DNA of 64,000 nucleotides, from NCBI GenBank assembly GCA_963792175.1, contig CAWBVG010000014.1, positions 84,259 through 148,258 on the forward strand, given 5' to 3'. Origin of the DNA: CAWBVG01 sp963792175 (GTDB lineage Bacteria; Acidobacteriota; Vicinamibacteria; Vicinamibacterales; CAVVIG01). Under the pieces are notes generated by a model that ran no database searches, had not been told where the DNA came from, and saw nothing but the letters and a program-made list of their open reading frames with translations. This document shows, in pieces, positions 27,530 through 37,222 of the stretch. Position 1 is the first letter of the stretch. Every line of letters starts with the position of its first letter. A program made the position numbers and the translations under genes.

Positions 27530-28464
27530 AGGCTCTCATTACCGGCGTAGCCGGATTCATCGGATCGACGCTCGCCGAGCGACTGCTGGGCGACGGCGCG
27601 GACGTCGTCGGCATCGATTGTTTTACCGACTACTATCCGCGCCAGGTCAAGGAGCGGAACCTGCAGGCGGCCCGCGCCGATCAGCGGTTCCGCTTCATCG
27701 AGTCGCGCGTGCAGGACGTCGACCTTCCCGCGCTGCTGGCCGATCGCACGCACGTCTTCCATCTCGCGGCGCAGGCCGGCGTGAGAAAGAGCTGGGGCAA
27801 GGACTTCGAGATCTACACGGTCAACAACATCGAAGCCACGCAGGTGCTGCTCGAGGCGTGCACGCGCACGAAGATCGAACGTCTCGTCTACGCGTCCAGC
27901 TCGTCGGTGTACGGTGATAACAGGCCGATGCCGTTTCGCGAAGACACGCTGCCTCAGCCGCTCTCGCCATACGGCGTTTCGAAGCTCGCGGCCGAACAGC
28001 TCTGCTACCTCTACTTCGCAAATTACGGGGTGCCGACGGTCGCGCTGCGCTATTTCACGGTGTACGGACCTCGGCAGCGGCCCGACATGGCATTTCACAG
28101 ATTTTTGCGCGCGACTCTGAAAGGCGATCCGATCACGCTGTACGGGGATGGCGAACAGACACGGGATTTCACGTATGTCGCCGATATTGCAAGCGCGACC
28201 GCAACTGCGGCCACACGGGGCGTCCCGGGGCGCGTGTACAATGTTGGAGGCGGCTCGCGCGTATCGGTCAACGACGTGTTGCAGATCATTCAGCGAGTGA
28301 GCGGCCGCTCGCCGATCGTGAAAATCGACGAGACGCAGAAGGGTGACATGCGTCACACCTGGGCCGACACGTCGCTGGCAAAGGCCGACCTCGGGTTCGT
28401 GCCAGCGGTGGGACTCGAACAGGGTCTCGCGGCCGAGTATCAGTGGCTGACTGGAATACTTTGA
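27526..28464 (+). CDS. NAD-dependent sugar-nucleotide epimerase/dehydratase (SDR)
   Basis: 312 residues, extended SDR. NAD motif GVAGFIGSTLAERL; YASSSSVYGD (Ser/Thr), catalytic YGVSK; VYGPRQRPDMAFHRF and DFTYVADIASAT. Best fit is UDP-glucuronate 4-epimerase / UDP-glucose 4-epimerase (IDCFTDYYPRQVKERNL is typical of the former). Probably serves cell-surface polysaccharide synthesis with the sugar genes at 30.8-33.3 kb. ATG overlaps the thioesterase stop. Confidence 0.92.
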   Translation: MKALITGVAGFIGSTLAERLLGDGADVVGIDCFTDYYPRQVKERNLQAARADQRFRFIESRVQDVDLPALLADRTHVFHLAAQAGVRKSWGKDFEIYTVNNIEATQVLLEACTRTKIERLVYASSSSVYGDNRPMPFREDTLPQPLSPYGVSKLAAEQLCYLYFANYGVPTVALRYFTVYGPRQRPDMAFHRFLRATLKGDPITLYGDGEQTRDFTYVADIASATATAATRGVPGRVYNVGGGSRVSVNDVLQIIQRVSGRSPIVKIDETQKGDMRHTWADTSLAKADLGFVPAVGLEQGLAAEYQWLTGIL

Positions 28465-29265
28465 TCATTTTTCGACGCGTTTCGCTCCTCCTCGGGTGTC
28501 TGCTCGCCACTGCCATTCTCGGCGCCAGTGCGTGCACCGGCCGAACCCGCAGCATGGTTCCGGCGGGGACCAGCGAGCCGGACAAGTTCCTGTTCGACAA
28601 GGGCACCGACGCGCTCAACAGCAAGAAATGGCTCACGGCGCGGGAGTTTTTCAAGCAGGTCACGGAAACCTACACCGCGAGCCCCTATCGACCGGACTCG
28701 AAGCTCGGCATCGGCGACACCTACCTCGGCGAAGGCACCGCCGAAGCGCTGGTGTTGGCAATCAACGAGTTCCGGGAGTTCCTGTCGTTCTATCCGACGA
28801 GCAAACGGGCCGATTACGCGCAATACAAGCTCGCGGTGGCGCATGTCCGCCAGATGCGGGCGCCGCAGCGCGACCAGACCGAAACGCGCGAAGCGATTAA
28901 GGAGTTCGAGACGTTTATCGCGCGTTATCCGAACAGCAGCCTGATGCCCGAAGTCAGGACCAAACTGCGCGAGACGAAGGATCGTCTCGACGAGTCGGAC
29001 TATCTCGTCGGTTACTTCTACTTCCGCCAGCGTTGGTATCCCGGCGCGATCGATCGGTTCAAGACCTTGCTGAAAGAAGACTCGGAGTACTCCGGCGCGC
29101 GACGCCGTCTACTTCTACCTCGCCGAGTCACTGGTAAAGATGAAGCAGGAGGCGGAAGCTTTGCCGTATTTCGAGAAGCTTCAGCAGGAATTCGAAAAGA
29201 GCCAATATCTCCCGGAGACCCACAAGCGCATCGCCGAATTGAAGGCAGTGGCGCAAACCAAGTAA
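28461..29265 (+). CDS. BamD/YfiO-like outer-membrane assembly lipoprotein (frameshift in sequence)
   Basis: About 268 residues after repair. N-terminal lipoprotein signal with Cys in GASACTGRT. Residues ~45-230 are BamD-type TPRs: DALNSKKWLTAREFFKQV, YRPDSKLGIGDTYL, AINEFREFLSFYPTSKRADYAQYKLAVAH, AIKEFETFIARYPNSSL. The frame breaks at 29094-29101; one added CG gives YSGARDAVYFYLAESLVK and an end at TAA 29265. In the beta-barrel machine BamD binds BamA and substrates. TTG 28461 overlaps the epimerase stop; GTG 28443 is an alternative start. Confidence 0.88.
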
Positions 29266-29275
29266 GGAAGAGTGT

Positions 29276-30035
29276 ATGAGACGGACCGTGTCGTGTTCTC
29301 TGCTGCTGATCCTCGCTTCGTTTTCGCCATCGCGCATCGACGCGCAGGCCGGTGGGCCGAGCCTGTCCGCAGTAGAGACAGCGGTCGCGTGTGCGCCGCC
29401 GCTGACCACGGAGGATGCGCCCTCGAACTCGCCCCGCATCATCGGCGCACAGGACACGACCGCGCGCGCTCTGTATGGACCGCGGGATCTTCTGGTCGTC
29501 GGCGCGGGCACCAGTTCGGGCCTGCAGCTCGGTCAGCAGTTTTTCGTCAGGCGCGCGAACCGGTTCGGCTCCCCTGCCGATCGGCGATGGCAGGGCGCTC
29601 GTACGCTCGGGTGGATTCGGCTCGTGGCCGTGAACGATTCGACGGCGATCGCCGCGGTCGACCACGGCTGTGACGTGATCTCGCAAGGCGATTACATCGA
29701 GCCGTTCACCGCGCCGGTCGTCCCTGCGGACATGGAACGCGACCGACCCGCGGGCGATCCCGATTTCACGGCGATCGGCCGCGTGCTGGCGGGTCTCGAG
29801 GATCGGCAGAGCGCCGGTCCCGGCGGCTACGTGCTGATCGATCGCGGCACCGACCAAGGCGTCACCGCAGGCGACGCGGTATGCGATTTATCGCGACATC
29901 CGGTCGGCGGGGATGCCGCTGGCGTCCGTCGGCGAAGCCGTGGTGCTGAGCACCGGCAAGACGCTGGCGCTCACGAAGATCACGAGCGCGCACGACGCGG
30001 TGTTGAGCGGCGACTACGTCGCGCCGCGACGATAA
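29276..30035 (+). CDS. secreted hypothetical protein (frameshift in sequence)
   Basis: 253 residues after repair, signal peptide ending near RIDAQA. The middle has LLVVGAGTSSGLQLGQQFFVRR and the end GYVLIDRGTDQGVTAGDRYAIYRD-type strands, a pattern seen in C-termini of FlgT- or LysM-associated periplasmic proteins. The frame breaks at 29875-29878; one added CG gives GDARYAIYRDI and an end ...GDYVAPRR at TAA 30035. 10 nt after the BamD-like gene, likely same operon. Function unknown. Confidence 0.75.
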
Positions 30036-30121
30036 ACGCAGCACTGCCTCGCCGACTTGTCCGCCGTAGCGCGGAGCGCGAAGGTGGAAGCTCGGAGTCG
30101 CTCAGGCTGAGCGAAGGCGGG
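30036..30121. repeat. intergenic repeat (GTCCGCC-GTAGCGC type)
   Basis: Contains GCCGACTTGTCCGCCGTAGC and ends GGCGGGTCAGCCGACT, so the ends are roughly inverted. It lies between convergent genes and could act as a bidirectional terminator, but no T-run is seen. Confidence 0.5.
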
Positions 30122-30730
30122 TCAGCCGACTTTACGATCGGTGGCGCGGCGCTGGGCCGTGGTCCGCAGGTCGGCGGGGCGCGGGCCGGCGAAGAGGTTG
30201 AAGCGGCGGAAGTAGTCCGCGGCAGAGACCAGCGCGGCGAGCACCGCGACCCAGAGCGCGGCCTGGCCGATCGCGAAGAACTCGCGGCGCCCGTGCGACA
30301 GGATCAGCGCCAGGATCGCCACGACCTGGGCGACCATCTTGATCTTGCCGATCGGCGATGCCGGAATCCCGACACCGCGCGCGTACGACAGGCTGCGCAG
30401 CGCCGTCACCGCAAAATCGCGACCGAGAATCACCGCCACCATCCACGCCGGCGCGAGATCCATCTGCACCAGCGACACCAGCGCCGCCAGCGTCAGCAGT
30501 TTGTCGGCGAGAGGATCGATGAACTGTCCGAACGGGGTGATCTGCTTGCGGCGGCGCGCCAGGTAGCCGTCGGCCCAGTCGGTGAGTGAGGCCAGCCCGA
30601 AAATCGCGGCGCCGACGAACTCTGTCGGCACGCCGAGAATCTGACGGCCTTCGAACTTCGTCAGCAGCACGACCACGAGCAACGGCACGAGGCAGATGCG
30701 CGTCACCGTGAGCGAGTTCGGCAGGTTCAT
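30122..30730 (-). CDS. pgsA: CDP-diacylglycerol-glycerol-3-phosphate 3-phosphatidyltransferase
   Basis: Makes phosphatidylglycerol phosphate, first step of PG/cardiolipin synthesis. 202 residues, multi-span membrane protein. The CDP-alcohol phosphotransferase signature is intact: DWADGYLARRRKQITPFGQF then IDPLADK. N-terminal MNLPNSLTVTRICLVPLLVV is typical of PgsA. Divergent from the nucleotidyltransferase gene, 37 bp between starts. Confidence 0.95.
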   Translation of the reverse strand: MNLPNSLTVTRICLVPLLVVVLLTKFEGRQILGVPTEFVGAAIFGLASLTDWADGYLARRRKQITPFGQFIDPLADKLLTLAALVSLVQMDLAPAWMVAVILGRDFAVTALRSLSYARGVGIPASPIGKIKMVAQVVAILALILSHGRREFFAIGQAALWVAVLAALVSAADYFRRFNLFAGPRPADLRTTAQRRATDRKVG

Positions 30731-30767
30731 GGACCGACTCCGCTAATGATAACATCGGTGGTTGCGC

Positions 30768-31823
30768 ATGAAGGCCATCCTGCTCGCAGGGGGCAAGGGC
30801 ACACGCCTGCGTCCGCTCACGATTCACACGCCAAAGCCGATCGTCCCGATCTTCGACCGCCCGTTTCTCAACTATCAGCTCGACCTGTTGAAGCGCGTGC
30901 CCGAGATTGACGGCGTCGTGCTGAGCCTCAACTACCAGCCGCGCCGGATCGAGGAAATCTTCGGCGACGGCGGCGATACCGGCTTCGCCATCCGCTACGT
31001 CGTCGAGCCAGCGCCGCTCGGGACCGGTGGAGCGGTGCGGTACGCCGGCGAGTCGCTCAACGAATCGGTGGTGGTGTTGAACGGCGACGTGCTCACGCAG
31101 GTGGATTTGGGCGCGGTGATCGCCCTGCACCGCGAACGGCGCGCGAAAGCCACCATCGTGCTCACGCCGGTCGAGAACCCAAGCGCCTACGGGTTGGTCG
31201 AGACCGATGCGCAGGGCAACATCCGGCGCTTCCTCGAGAAGCCGAAGCCGCACGAGATCACCTGCGACACGATCAACGCCGGCATCTACGTGCTCGAGCC
31301 CGATACCTTCGACCGCATCCCCAAGGACACCCCGTGGTCGATCGAGCGCAGCTTCTTTCCGTCGCTCATCGAGCGGGGCGAGACGTTCGTGGCGCACGTC
31401 GATCGCGGCTACTGGATCGACATCGGCACGCCTGAAAAGTACAAGCAGGTCCATCGCGACATGATGGACGGACGCTACAAGCTCGAGCCGTTCGCGTCCC
31501 AGCCGGCGTCCGCCTGGATTTCTCCCGGCGCGCGCGTCGAGGACGGCGCCACGATCGAAGGGCCGTGTTTCCTGGACGATGGAGTCGTCGTCAAGGCCGG
31601 CGCACGGATCGGTCCATACAGTGTGGTCGGCCGGCAGTGTCATATCGAGGAGCATGCCGTCGTCGAGCAGTCGATCCTGTGGGCGAACACGCGGATCGGT
31701 CAGGAGGCGGTCGTCCGGGACTCGATCCTCGGCCGCCACTGCCACATCGGACGCAGCGCCGCGCTCGACCACGGCCTGGTGCTCGGCGACAAGTCGAGCG
31801 TGACGGACTACAGTCGGCTTTAG
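30768..31823 (+). CDS. sugar-1-phosphate nucleotidyltransferase (mannose-1-P guanylyltransferase-like)
   Basis: About 351 residues from ATG 30768. N-terminal Rossmann-like transferase: MKAILLAGGKGTRLRPLT, NYQLDLLKR, APLGTGGAVRYAG, VVVLNGDVLTQVDL, VDRGYWIDIGTPEKY. The C-terminal ~110 residues are hexapeptide repeats (left-handed beta helix): ISPGARVEDGATIEGPCFLDDGVVV. With the following phosphomannomutase it fits GDP-mannose synthesis, but substrate specificity is not certain. Confidence 0.9.
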   Translation: MKAILLAGGKGTRLRPLTIHTPKPIVPIFDRPFLNYQLDLLKRVPEIDGVVLSLNYQPRRIEEIFGDGGDTGFAIRYVVEPAPLGTGGAVRYAGESLNESVVVLNGDVLTQVDLGAVIALHRERRAKATIVLTPVENPSAYGLVETDAQGNIRRFLEKPKPHEITCDTINAGIYVLEPDTFDRIPKDTPWSIERSFFPSLIERGETFVAHVDRGYWIDIGTPEKYKQVHRDMMDGRYKLEPFASQPASAWISPGARVEDGATIEGPCFLDDGVVVKAGARIGPYSVVGRQCHIEEHAVVEQSILWANTRIGQEAVVRDSILGRHCHIGRSAALDHGLVLGDKSSVTDYSRL

Positions 31824-31896
31824 AAGCTATCCGCTCTCAGCTATCAGCTTGTAGAGCGATTCCCAGGCGCGTTCATAGCCGAAAGCTGAGAGCTGA
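31824..31896. repeat. AGCTGA/AGCTATC-type intergenic repeat
   Basis: Degenerate units of AGCTATC, CAGCTATCAGCTT and GAAAGCTGAGAGCTGA. A second array with the same unit is at 51834-51926. Many units contain the palindrome AGCT. Confidence 0.7.
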
Positions 31897-33252
31897 ATGA
31901 ATCTGAATCCAGGAATCTTCAAGGCCTACGACGTCCGCGGACTCTATCCGTCCGAGGTGAACGAAGAGGGCGCGCGCGCCATCGGTGCGGCCTTCGTCGC
32001 GTATCTGCAGGCGAAACGAATCGCCGTCGGGCGCGACATGCGGCTCTCGTCCCCGGCCCTGGCGGCCGCGTTCATCGACGGCGCGACCGCGCAGGGTGCG
32101 GACGTCGTCGACTACGGGATGGTGTCGACCGACATGCTCTACTTCGCGGTCGCGTCGGACGGCCACGACGGCGGCGTTCAGATCACCGCGTCGCACAACC
32201 CGAAGGAATACAACGGTCTCAAGATGGTGCGGCGCGAGGCGTTTCCGCTGAGCGGCGACGCCGGCATCTCCGACATCCGCGACATGATTGCGGAAAACCG
32301 CCTGCCGCCGCCGGCGGGCCGCCGCGGCGCCGTGACCACGAAGGACGTGCTCGCGCCGTACGTCGCACACGTCATGGGGTTCATCGATCCGTCGATCGTA
32401 CGGCCATTCAACGTCGTCCTCGACGCCGGCAGCGGGATGGCCGGGCTCGTCGCGCCGAAACTGTTCGAACAACTCCCCTGCCGCGCGACGAAGCTCTGCT
32501 TCGACATCGACGGGCGGTTTCCGAACCACGAGGCGAACCCGCTGATCGAGGAAAACCGGCGCGACATCGTCGAGGCGGTGGTCGCGCAGAAGGCGGATAT
32601 CGGCATCGCGTGGGACGGCGACGCCGATCGCTGCTTCTTCATCGACGGCACTGGCGGGTTCGTCTCCGGCGATTTCGTCACGGCGCTCCTGGCCGAAGCC
32701 TTTCTCATCAAGTATCCGGGCGCGTCGATCATCTACGACCTGCGCGCCAGCTATGCGGTCCGGGACGTCGTGGCGAAATACGGCGGCACGTCGTACATGA
32801 ACCGCGTCGGCCACGCCTTCTTCAAGCGGCGGATGCGCGAGACCAACGCCATCTTCGGCGGCGAAGTCACCGGGCACTATTACTTCCGCGACAATTTCTA
32901 CGCGGACAACGGCTTCATCCCGGCGCTCCTCATTCTGGAGCTGATGTCGCGGAAGGGCCAGACGCTGCACGAGCTTCTGCGGCCGCTCGCCAGCACGTAC
33001 TTCATTTCCGGCGAGATCAACACGAAGCTCGCGAGCATGGACCTGGTGCCGGCGAAGCTCGATCAGCTCGCCGCGAAGTACAGCGACGCGCACCAGTACA
33101 CGCTCGACGGCCTCTCGGTCGAGTATCCCGGCTGGCATTTCAACGTCCGGCCGTCGAACACCGAGCCGCTGCTGCGGCTGAATCTCGAGGCAACGACGCC
33201 CGAAGTGATGGCCGCGAAGCGGGACGAGGTAGTTGCTCTGATCCGAGCCTGA
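31897..33252 (+). CDS. manB: phosphomannomutase/phosphoglucomutase
   Basis: 451 residues of the alpha-D-phosphohexomutase family. Seen: FKAYDVRGLYPSEV, active-site serine loop VQITASHNPKEYNGLK, metal loop AWDGDADRCFF, sugar loop GEVTGHYYFRD and phosphate loop FNVRPSNTEPLLRL. With the upstream nucleotidyltransferase it should make a nucleotide sugar for polysaccharides. Symbol follows the usual ManB naming; glucose-6-P activity is also possible. Confidence 0.93.
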   Translation: MNLNPGIFKAYDVRGLYPSEVNEEGARAIGAAFVAYLQAKRIAVGRDMRLSSPALAAAFIDGATAQGADVVDYGMVSTDMLYFAVASDGHDGGVQITASHNPKEYNGLKMVRREAFPLSGDAGISDIRDMIAENRLPPPAGRRGAVTTKDVLAPYVAHVMGFIDPSIVRPFNVVLDAGSGMAGLVAPKLFEQLPCRATKLCFDIDGRFPNHEANPLIEENRRDIVEAVVAQKADIGIAWDGDADRCFFIDGTGGFVSGDFVTALLAEAFLIKYPGASIIYDLRASYAVRDVVAKYGGTSYMNRVGHAFFKRRMRETNAIFGGEVTGHYYFRDNFYADNGFIPALLILELMSRKGQTLHELLRPLASTYFISGEINTKLASMDLVPAKLDQLAAKYSDAHQYTLDGLSVEYPGWHFNVRPSNTEPLLRLNLEATTPEVMAAKRDEVVALIRA

Positions 33253-33256
33253 TCGC

Positions 33257-33336
33257 TACAATTGGCGAATTGTCGAATCGGCGAGTTGGTGAGTTGCATT
33301 CACCAATTCACGAATTTTCCGATTCGCCAATTGGCC
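33257..33336. repeat. GAATTGG-type imperfect palindromic repeat
   Basis: ATTGGCGAATTGTCGAATCG on the left and CCGATTCGCCAATTGG on the right are inverted; the centre has GGTGAGTTGCATTCACC. It can fold as a long hairpin between manB and tRNA-Gly. A short related piece (AATTCGCGAGTCTCACACTGGCG) lies before tRNA-Val at 53781. Confidence 0.7.
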
Positions 33337-33340
33337 GTGT

Positions 33341-33413
33341 GCGGGCTTAGGACAATGGAGGACAGAGGCTTCCCAAGCCTCGGACACGGGTTCGATCCCC
33401 GTAGCCCGCTCCA
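33341..33413 (+). tRNA. tRNA-Gly(CCC)
   Basis: Acceptor GCGGGCT (33341-33347) pairs AGCCCGC (33403-33409); CCA is encoded at 33411-33413. Anticodon arm GAGGC-TTCCCAA-GCCTC gives anticodon CCC; T-arm ACGGG-TTCGATC-CCCGT is perfect. The D-arm (GGAC-AATGGAG-GAC) pairs poorly and is about one base short, so either this tRNA is unusual or a base is missing. Confidence 0.85.
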
Positions 33414-33414
33414 C

Positions 33415-33575
33415 CCTTCGCTCGCGATTCAGGCGAAGGGTGCCCACCGGAGCGCAACGCGCGAAGGTGGGCGTTGCTGAAGGTTGCGCGAGCTACGGAT
33501 GGCAAGCCAACCTCCCTCACGCTTGCCAACACGCGCGTGAGCCACGGCTGGCAAGCCGCCCTTCGCTCGCGAACG
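33415..33575. repeat. dispersed repeat (GGCTTGCCAGCCGTGGCTC type) next to tRNA-Gly
   Basis: On the minus strand two similar units, GGCTTGCCAGCCGTGGCTC and GGCTTGCCATCCGTAGCTC, lie in tandem with GCGAAGGG/CCTTCGC pieces. The repeat starts where the coding sense of the neighbouring secreted protein stops, so it marks the truncation point of that gene. A related piece is near 37018. Confidence 0.6.
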
Positions 33576-36500
33576 GTACCGATCAACGTCGACTGGCCCT
33601 GCGCCGAGGCCTGATAGAACTCGACGCGGGCGATCCAGTGGCATCCGAGGCAGTCGCCGTCACCGTCAGCGATGCGGGCGCGATAAACGTCGCGCCCTCG
33701 GCGGGGCTGGTCCGCGCCACCGCCGGCGCCGGATTCGACACACTCGTGTCGAAGAAGAGGCCGCTGACGACCGCGTTGGGGTAGCCGGTATTCGTCACGC
33801 GTAGGGTCACGTGCCCGCTGAAGGGTCCACTGCCAGGTACTGCCCCGACGGAACCCCTGCAGCGCCCGACTGTCCAGCAGCGCGCCCGACACCGCGTCGC
33901 GAATCTCCACCGTTTGGCTGCGCCCGGCGTATTCCCAGTCCACGACATAGAGCGCCACTTGATGCGCCTGGCCGTCGGTCAGATTCACGTCGATCGTGAA
34001 TACCGGATTCTGGAACCAGGTCGCCGCAATCCGATCCGCACCCGCCGCCTGCTGCAAGGCGCGCACGTCAGCCGTCGAGGCTGCCCAGGTGTACGTGTCG
34101 GCGCCGCTCACCGTCACCGCCGCGTAGCTCGGATAACTGACGCTGTCGTTCACAATCTGATAGCCGTCCGCCCCATACATCCCCCGCCAGCTGCCCTGCG
34201 TCGTCGTGTCCGTGCCCACAAAGGTGGCGCTCGTCCCGCCGCCCCCGGCGCCATTCACCGTCACATGCACCGGCGCCGACGTCGCCGCCTGCCCCAGCGT
34301 GTCATACGCTTTCGCCGTCAGCGTGTAACTCCCCGCCGCCACGTTGTTCCAGCCGATACGGTACGGCGGGCTGGTCACCGCCGGCCCGATCAACGTCGGC
34401 TGGCCCTGCGCCGAGGCCTGATAGAACTCGACGCGGTCGATCCCATTGGCATCCGAGGCAGTGGCGGTCAGCCGTCAGCGACGCCGGCGCGGTAAACGTC
34501 GCGCCCTCGGCGGGGCTGGTCAACGCCACCGCCGGCGCCGGATTCGACACACTCGTGTCAAAGAAGAGGCCGCTGACGACCGCGTTGGGGTAGCCGGTAT
34601 TCGTCACGCGCAGGGTCACGTGCCCGCGGAGGGTCCACTGCCAGTACTGCCCCGCCGTGAACCCGCTGCAGCGCCCGACTGTCCAGCAGCGCGCCGGACA
34701 CCGCGTCGCGAATCTCCACCGTTTGGCTGCGCCCGGCGTATTCCCAGTCCACGACATAGAGCGCCACTTGATGCGCCTGGCCGTCGGTCAGATTCACGTC
34801 GATCGTGAATACCGGATTCTGGATACCAGGTCGCCGCAATCCGATCCGCACCCGCCGCCTTCTGCAAGGCGCGCACGTCAGCCGTCGAGGCTGCCCAGGT
34901 GTACGTGTCGGCGCCGCTCACCGTCACCGCCGCATAGCTCGGATAACTGACGCTGTCGTTCACAATCTGATAGCCGTCCGCCCCATACATCCCCCGCCAA
35001 CTGCCCTGCGTCGTCGTATCCATGCCCACAAACATCGCACTCGAACCAACGCTCGAGGTCACGGTAAAGTCATTACTTGTCGCGATCCGCGTGGATCCGC
35101 CATTCGCAAAGAGTCGGAACTGATACGTTCCCGATGAAAGATCGTTGGGAAGAACAAACCCGCAGGACCCGGAAGCGGCGGGGCTGCCTTGCATCTTCGA
35201 ACAGCTCACGTACTGCCAGTCGAGGTATCCGGCATCTGCCGAACCTGCTCCGTATAATCCGATCCAGTCGCTTCCACTGGGTGACGCAATCCCTACCCAC
35301 GTCGCTGTGACCGTCTGGCCAACAGATGCGGAAATAGGACTCGCATGTAAGAGTGGTCGGAGGGGCAGATGACCCGGTGAGATCGACGATGAAGGTATCG
35401 ATTCGGTTGGAGCATCCGAATGCCGTATCCGAACCGAGCGTCCCATCCCAGGGGCTCGAGAACAGCGCCCACCTGCCATCGTTGGAAATCTGGGCGAAGG
35501 CCTGGCCGTAATAGCAGCTGTTACCGGAATTGTGGGTGTGTGCAAAACGCCAAACCGTATTGGAGCCATCAACCGCAGCGGCATCGATTTCACCAGCCCA
35601 TGCATATTGGTAGCAGGAGCTTCCGCCGTAGCGTGAGATCAGGATGGGTGCGTTTGGATTCGTGACCGAATTGAGCCACGAGTTGTGATCGGCATCGCAC
35701 CAACCATTCCAAGGACTTGATGGCTGAGCGATGAACCGGTATTCGCCGGAGTTCATCGCGTCATCCGGATTCCGAAGGACCATGCCGCGTGAATCAAGAC
35801 CGTTAATCGAACCTGACGAGTTGGCATATTTGCCATTACCCATGGAGACGTGGCCGCTCCAATACACGTCGGCATTCGTGATGCGCGTCCATGCATTAAT
35901 GGAAAGATTAAAGACAGCGCCACCATTGGCCCCCCAACTCTGCTGATGAAACGTCACCTCCAGCCATGAAGCGCCGGTACCACCCGAAATGCTGTGGATG
36001 CCGAGGACCTGGTTCGGCGCGGATGTCGGCCAATTCGGATCTCCTTGCGGAACGCCGTTGATAGTTTTGTTGACGGTATCGATAAGCCTGGTAATTGATG
36101 GATTGGTCGGATCTACACAGAAAATCTTTGTCCAGGTATCTTGGATGCCTGGACCGGCCGCAGCACACACCCAGTCGTCACGGCCAACCACAACGGCCAA
36201 GTAACCTACCGGATCACCAGTAGAAGGACCGGCAAGATTGGTGCTCACGCCTGTGACCGTGTTGTATCGGGCGATCTGGCTTCCGTTCAAGTAGTAGATG
36301 ATGTGGGGATCAATCGTGGACCATTCCCATCTGGCGCCGAAGGGCAGCGAATGAACGGCCGGTTGCGATGATCCATCGCCGACCTTGAATGTAGTCGGAT
36401 CGAACTCGAGCCAATACCCATCTCCATGCGGCCCAGTAAGCTTGATCGCGGTCGAATCGGCGTTCCACGCTCGAAAGAATCCGGCGTCAATGGAAATGAA

Positions 36501-36740
36501 GGATTGGCCGGACTGTGTATTCTCGTCTGTGACTCGCAGAATCTGCGTGCCGAATGTCGGATCCGCAATCGCAGTATTGGCAGGACCTAAAGCCGGTGGG
36601 GGTGGAAGCGGTTTTGGATCAGTACCCGTATACGCCGAATAAGTTGACGGCGAGTTAGCAGATTGTGGGCTCGGTGCTGCCGAAATCGTCCATACAAAAG
36701 ACACGAACAACAACACACCTATGCCAACAGAGATCCTCAT
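33576..36740 (-). pseudogene. secreted WD/Ig-like repeat protein, frameshifted and 3'-truncated
   Basis: Starts at ATG 36740 with a signal peptide (MRISVGIGVLLFVSFVWTIS). The first ~450 residues are a continuous secreted domain with many Trp/Asn, bacterial-surface like. Then come domains starting SVGQTVTATWVG and a unit of ~220 residues (MYGADGYQIVNDSVSYPSYA, FTIDVNLTDGQAHQVALYVV, VVSGLFFDTSVSNPAPAV) that occurs twice almost identically (about 34.45-35.05 kb and 33.6-34.25 kb), followed by Ig-like SPAEGATF strands. Frame breaks: CG losses at 35342 and 34664, a +1 near 34826, a +1 near 34478 and several in 33.6-33.9 kb. It ends inside a dispersed repeat. Lower GC than the neighbours suggests transfer. 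Partly assembly error, partly decay. Confidence 0.7.
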
Positions 36741-37222
36741 ACGTCCTCCGAAGATTCTTGCGGCAAGTCGCAGGTCACTTCACTTACAGCGGCGAGCGAA
36801 CTGTCCTTTCACACCTATGGATCATCCACTTTACGCTCATTCACCCTCAGGGGAGCCGACCGCCCGCTCCCCTCTGGGTAGACGCTCATTGATCCAAGCG
36901 CATGCGGTAGTTCAGCGCATCCCGCCAGAACGGCGCGTAGGCGCGGTTGGTGGCGTGGGCACCCAGGCGGATCGATCGGGCGCGGCGCGTTGCACCGTCC
37001 AACAGCCGCTCATCTTTCCAACGCGCGTGAGCCGCCTCCAGCCTTCGGCCTCCCCTTTATGGCCTGCGTTAGCGCGTCCGTCTATCCGTCCGCAAGGCTC
37101 AATCCCGCGACAGTCCGGTCAGCGCTACGGCATAGCCGCAGGGTGTGAGCGACTGACCGGCTTCTCTGTTCTCGAGGCAGTGGGGCCCGGCCTTGCAGCC
37201 TGAGAGTTCAGGGAGGTTCCCC
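36741..37222. other. 482-bp stretch without an intact gene; small gene remnant on minus strand
   Basis: Minus strand 36886-37015 reads DERLLDGATRRARSIRLGAH then NRAYAPFWRDALNYRMRLDQ and a stop, which looks like the C-terminal end of a lost protein (about 43 residues, family not recognised). From about 37018 a repeat piece (GTGAGCCGCCTCCAGCC) follows. 37060-37200 shows no coding sense. Confidence 0.35.

Noticed and set aside
30132..31772. 546-residue minus frame across pgsA and the nucleotidyltransferase
   Set aside because: Covers two genes on different strands in a wrong frame; no domain.
33415..33575. Possible CRISPR-like array near tRNA-Gly
   Set aside because: Only two degenerate units, no regular spacers, no cas genes anywhere in the window.
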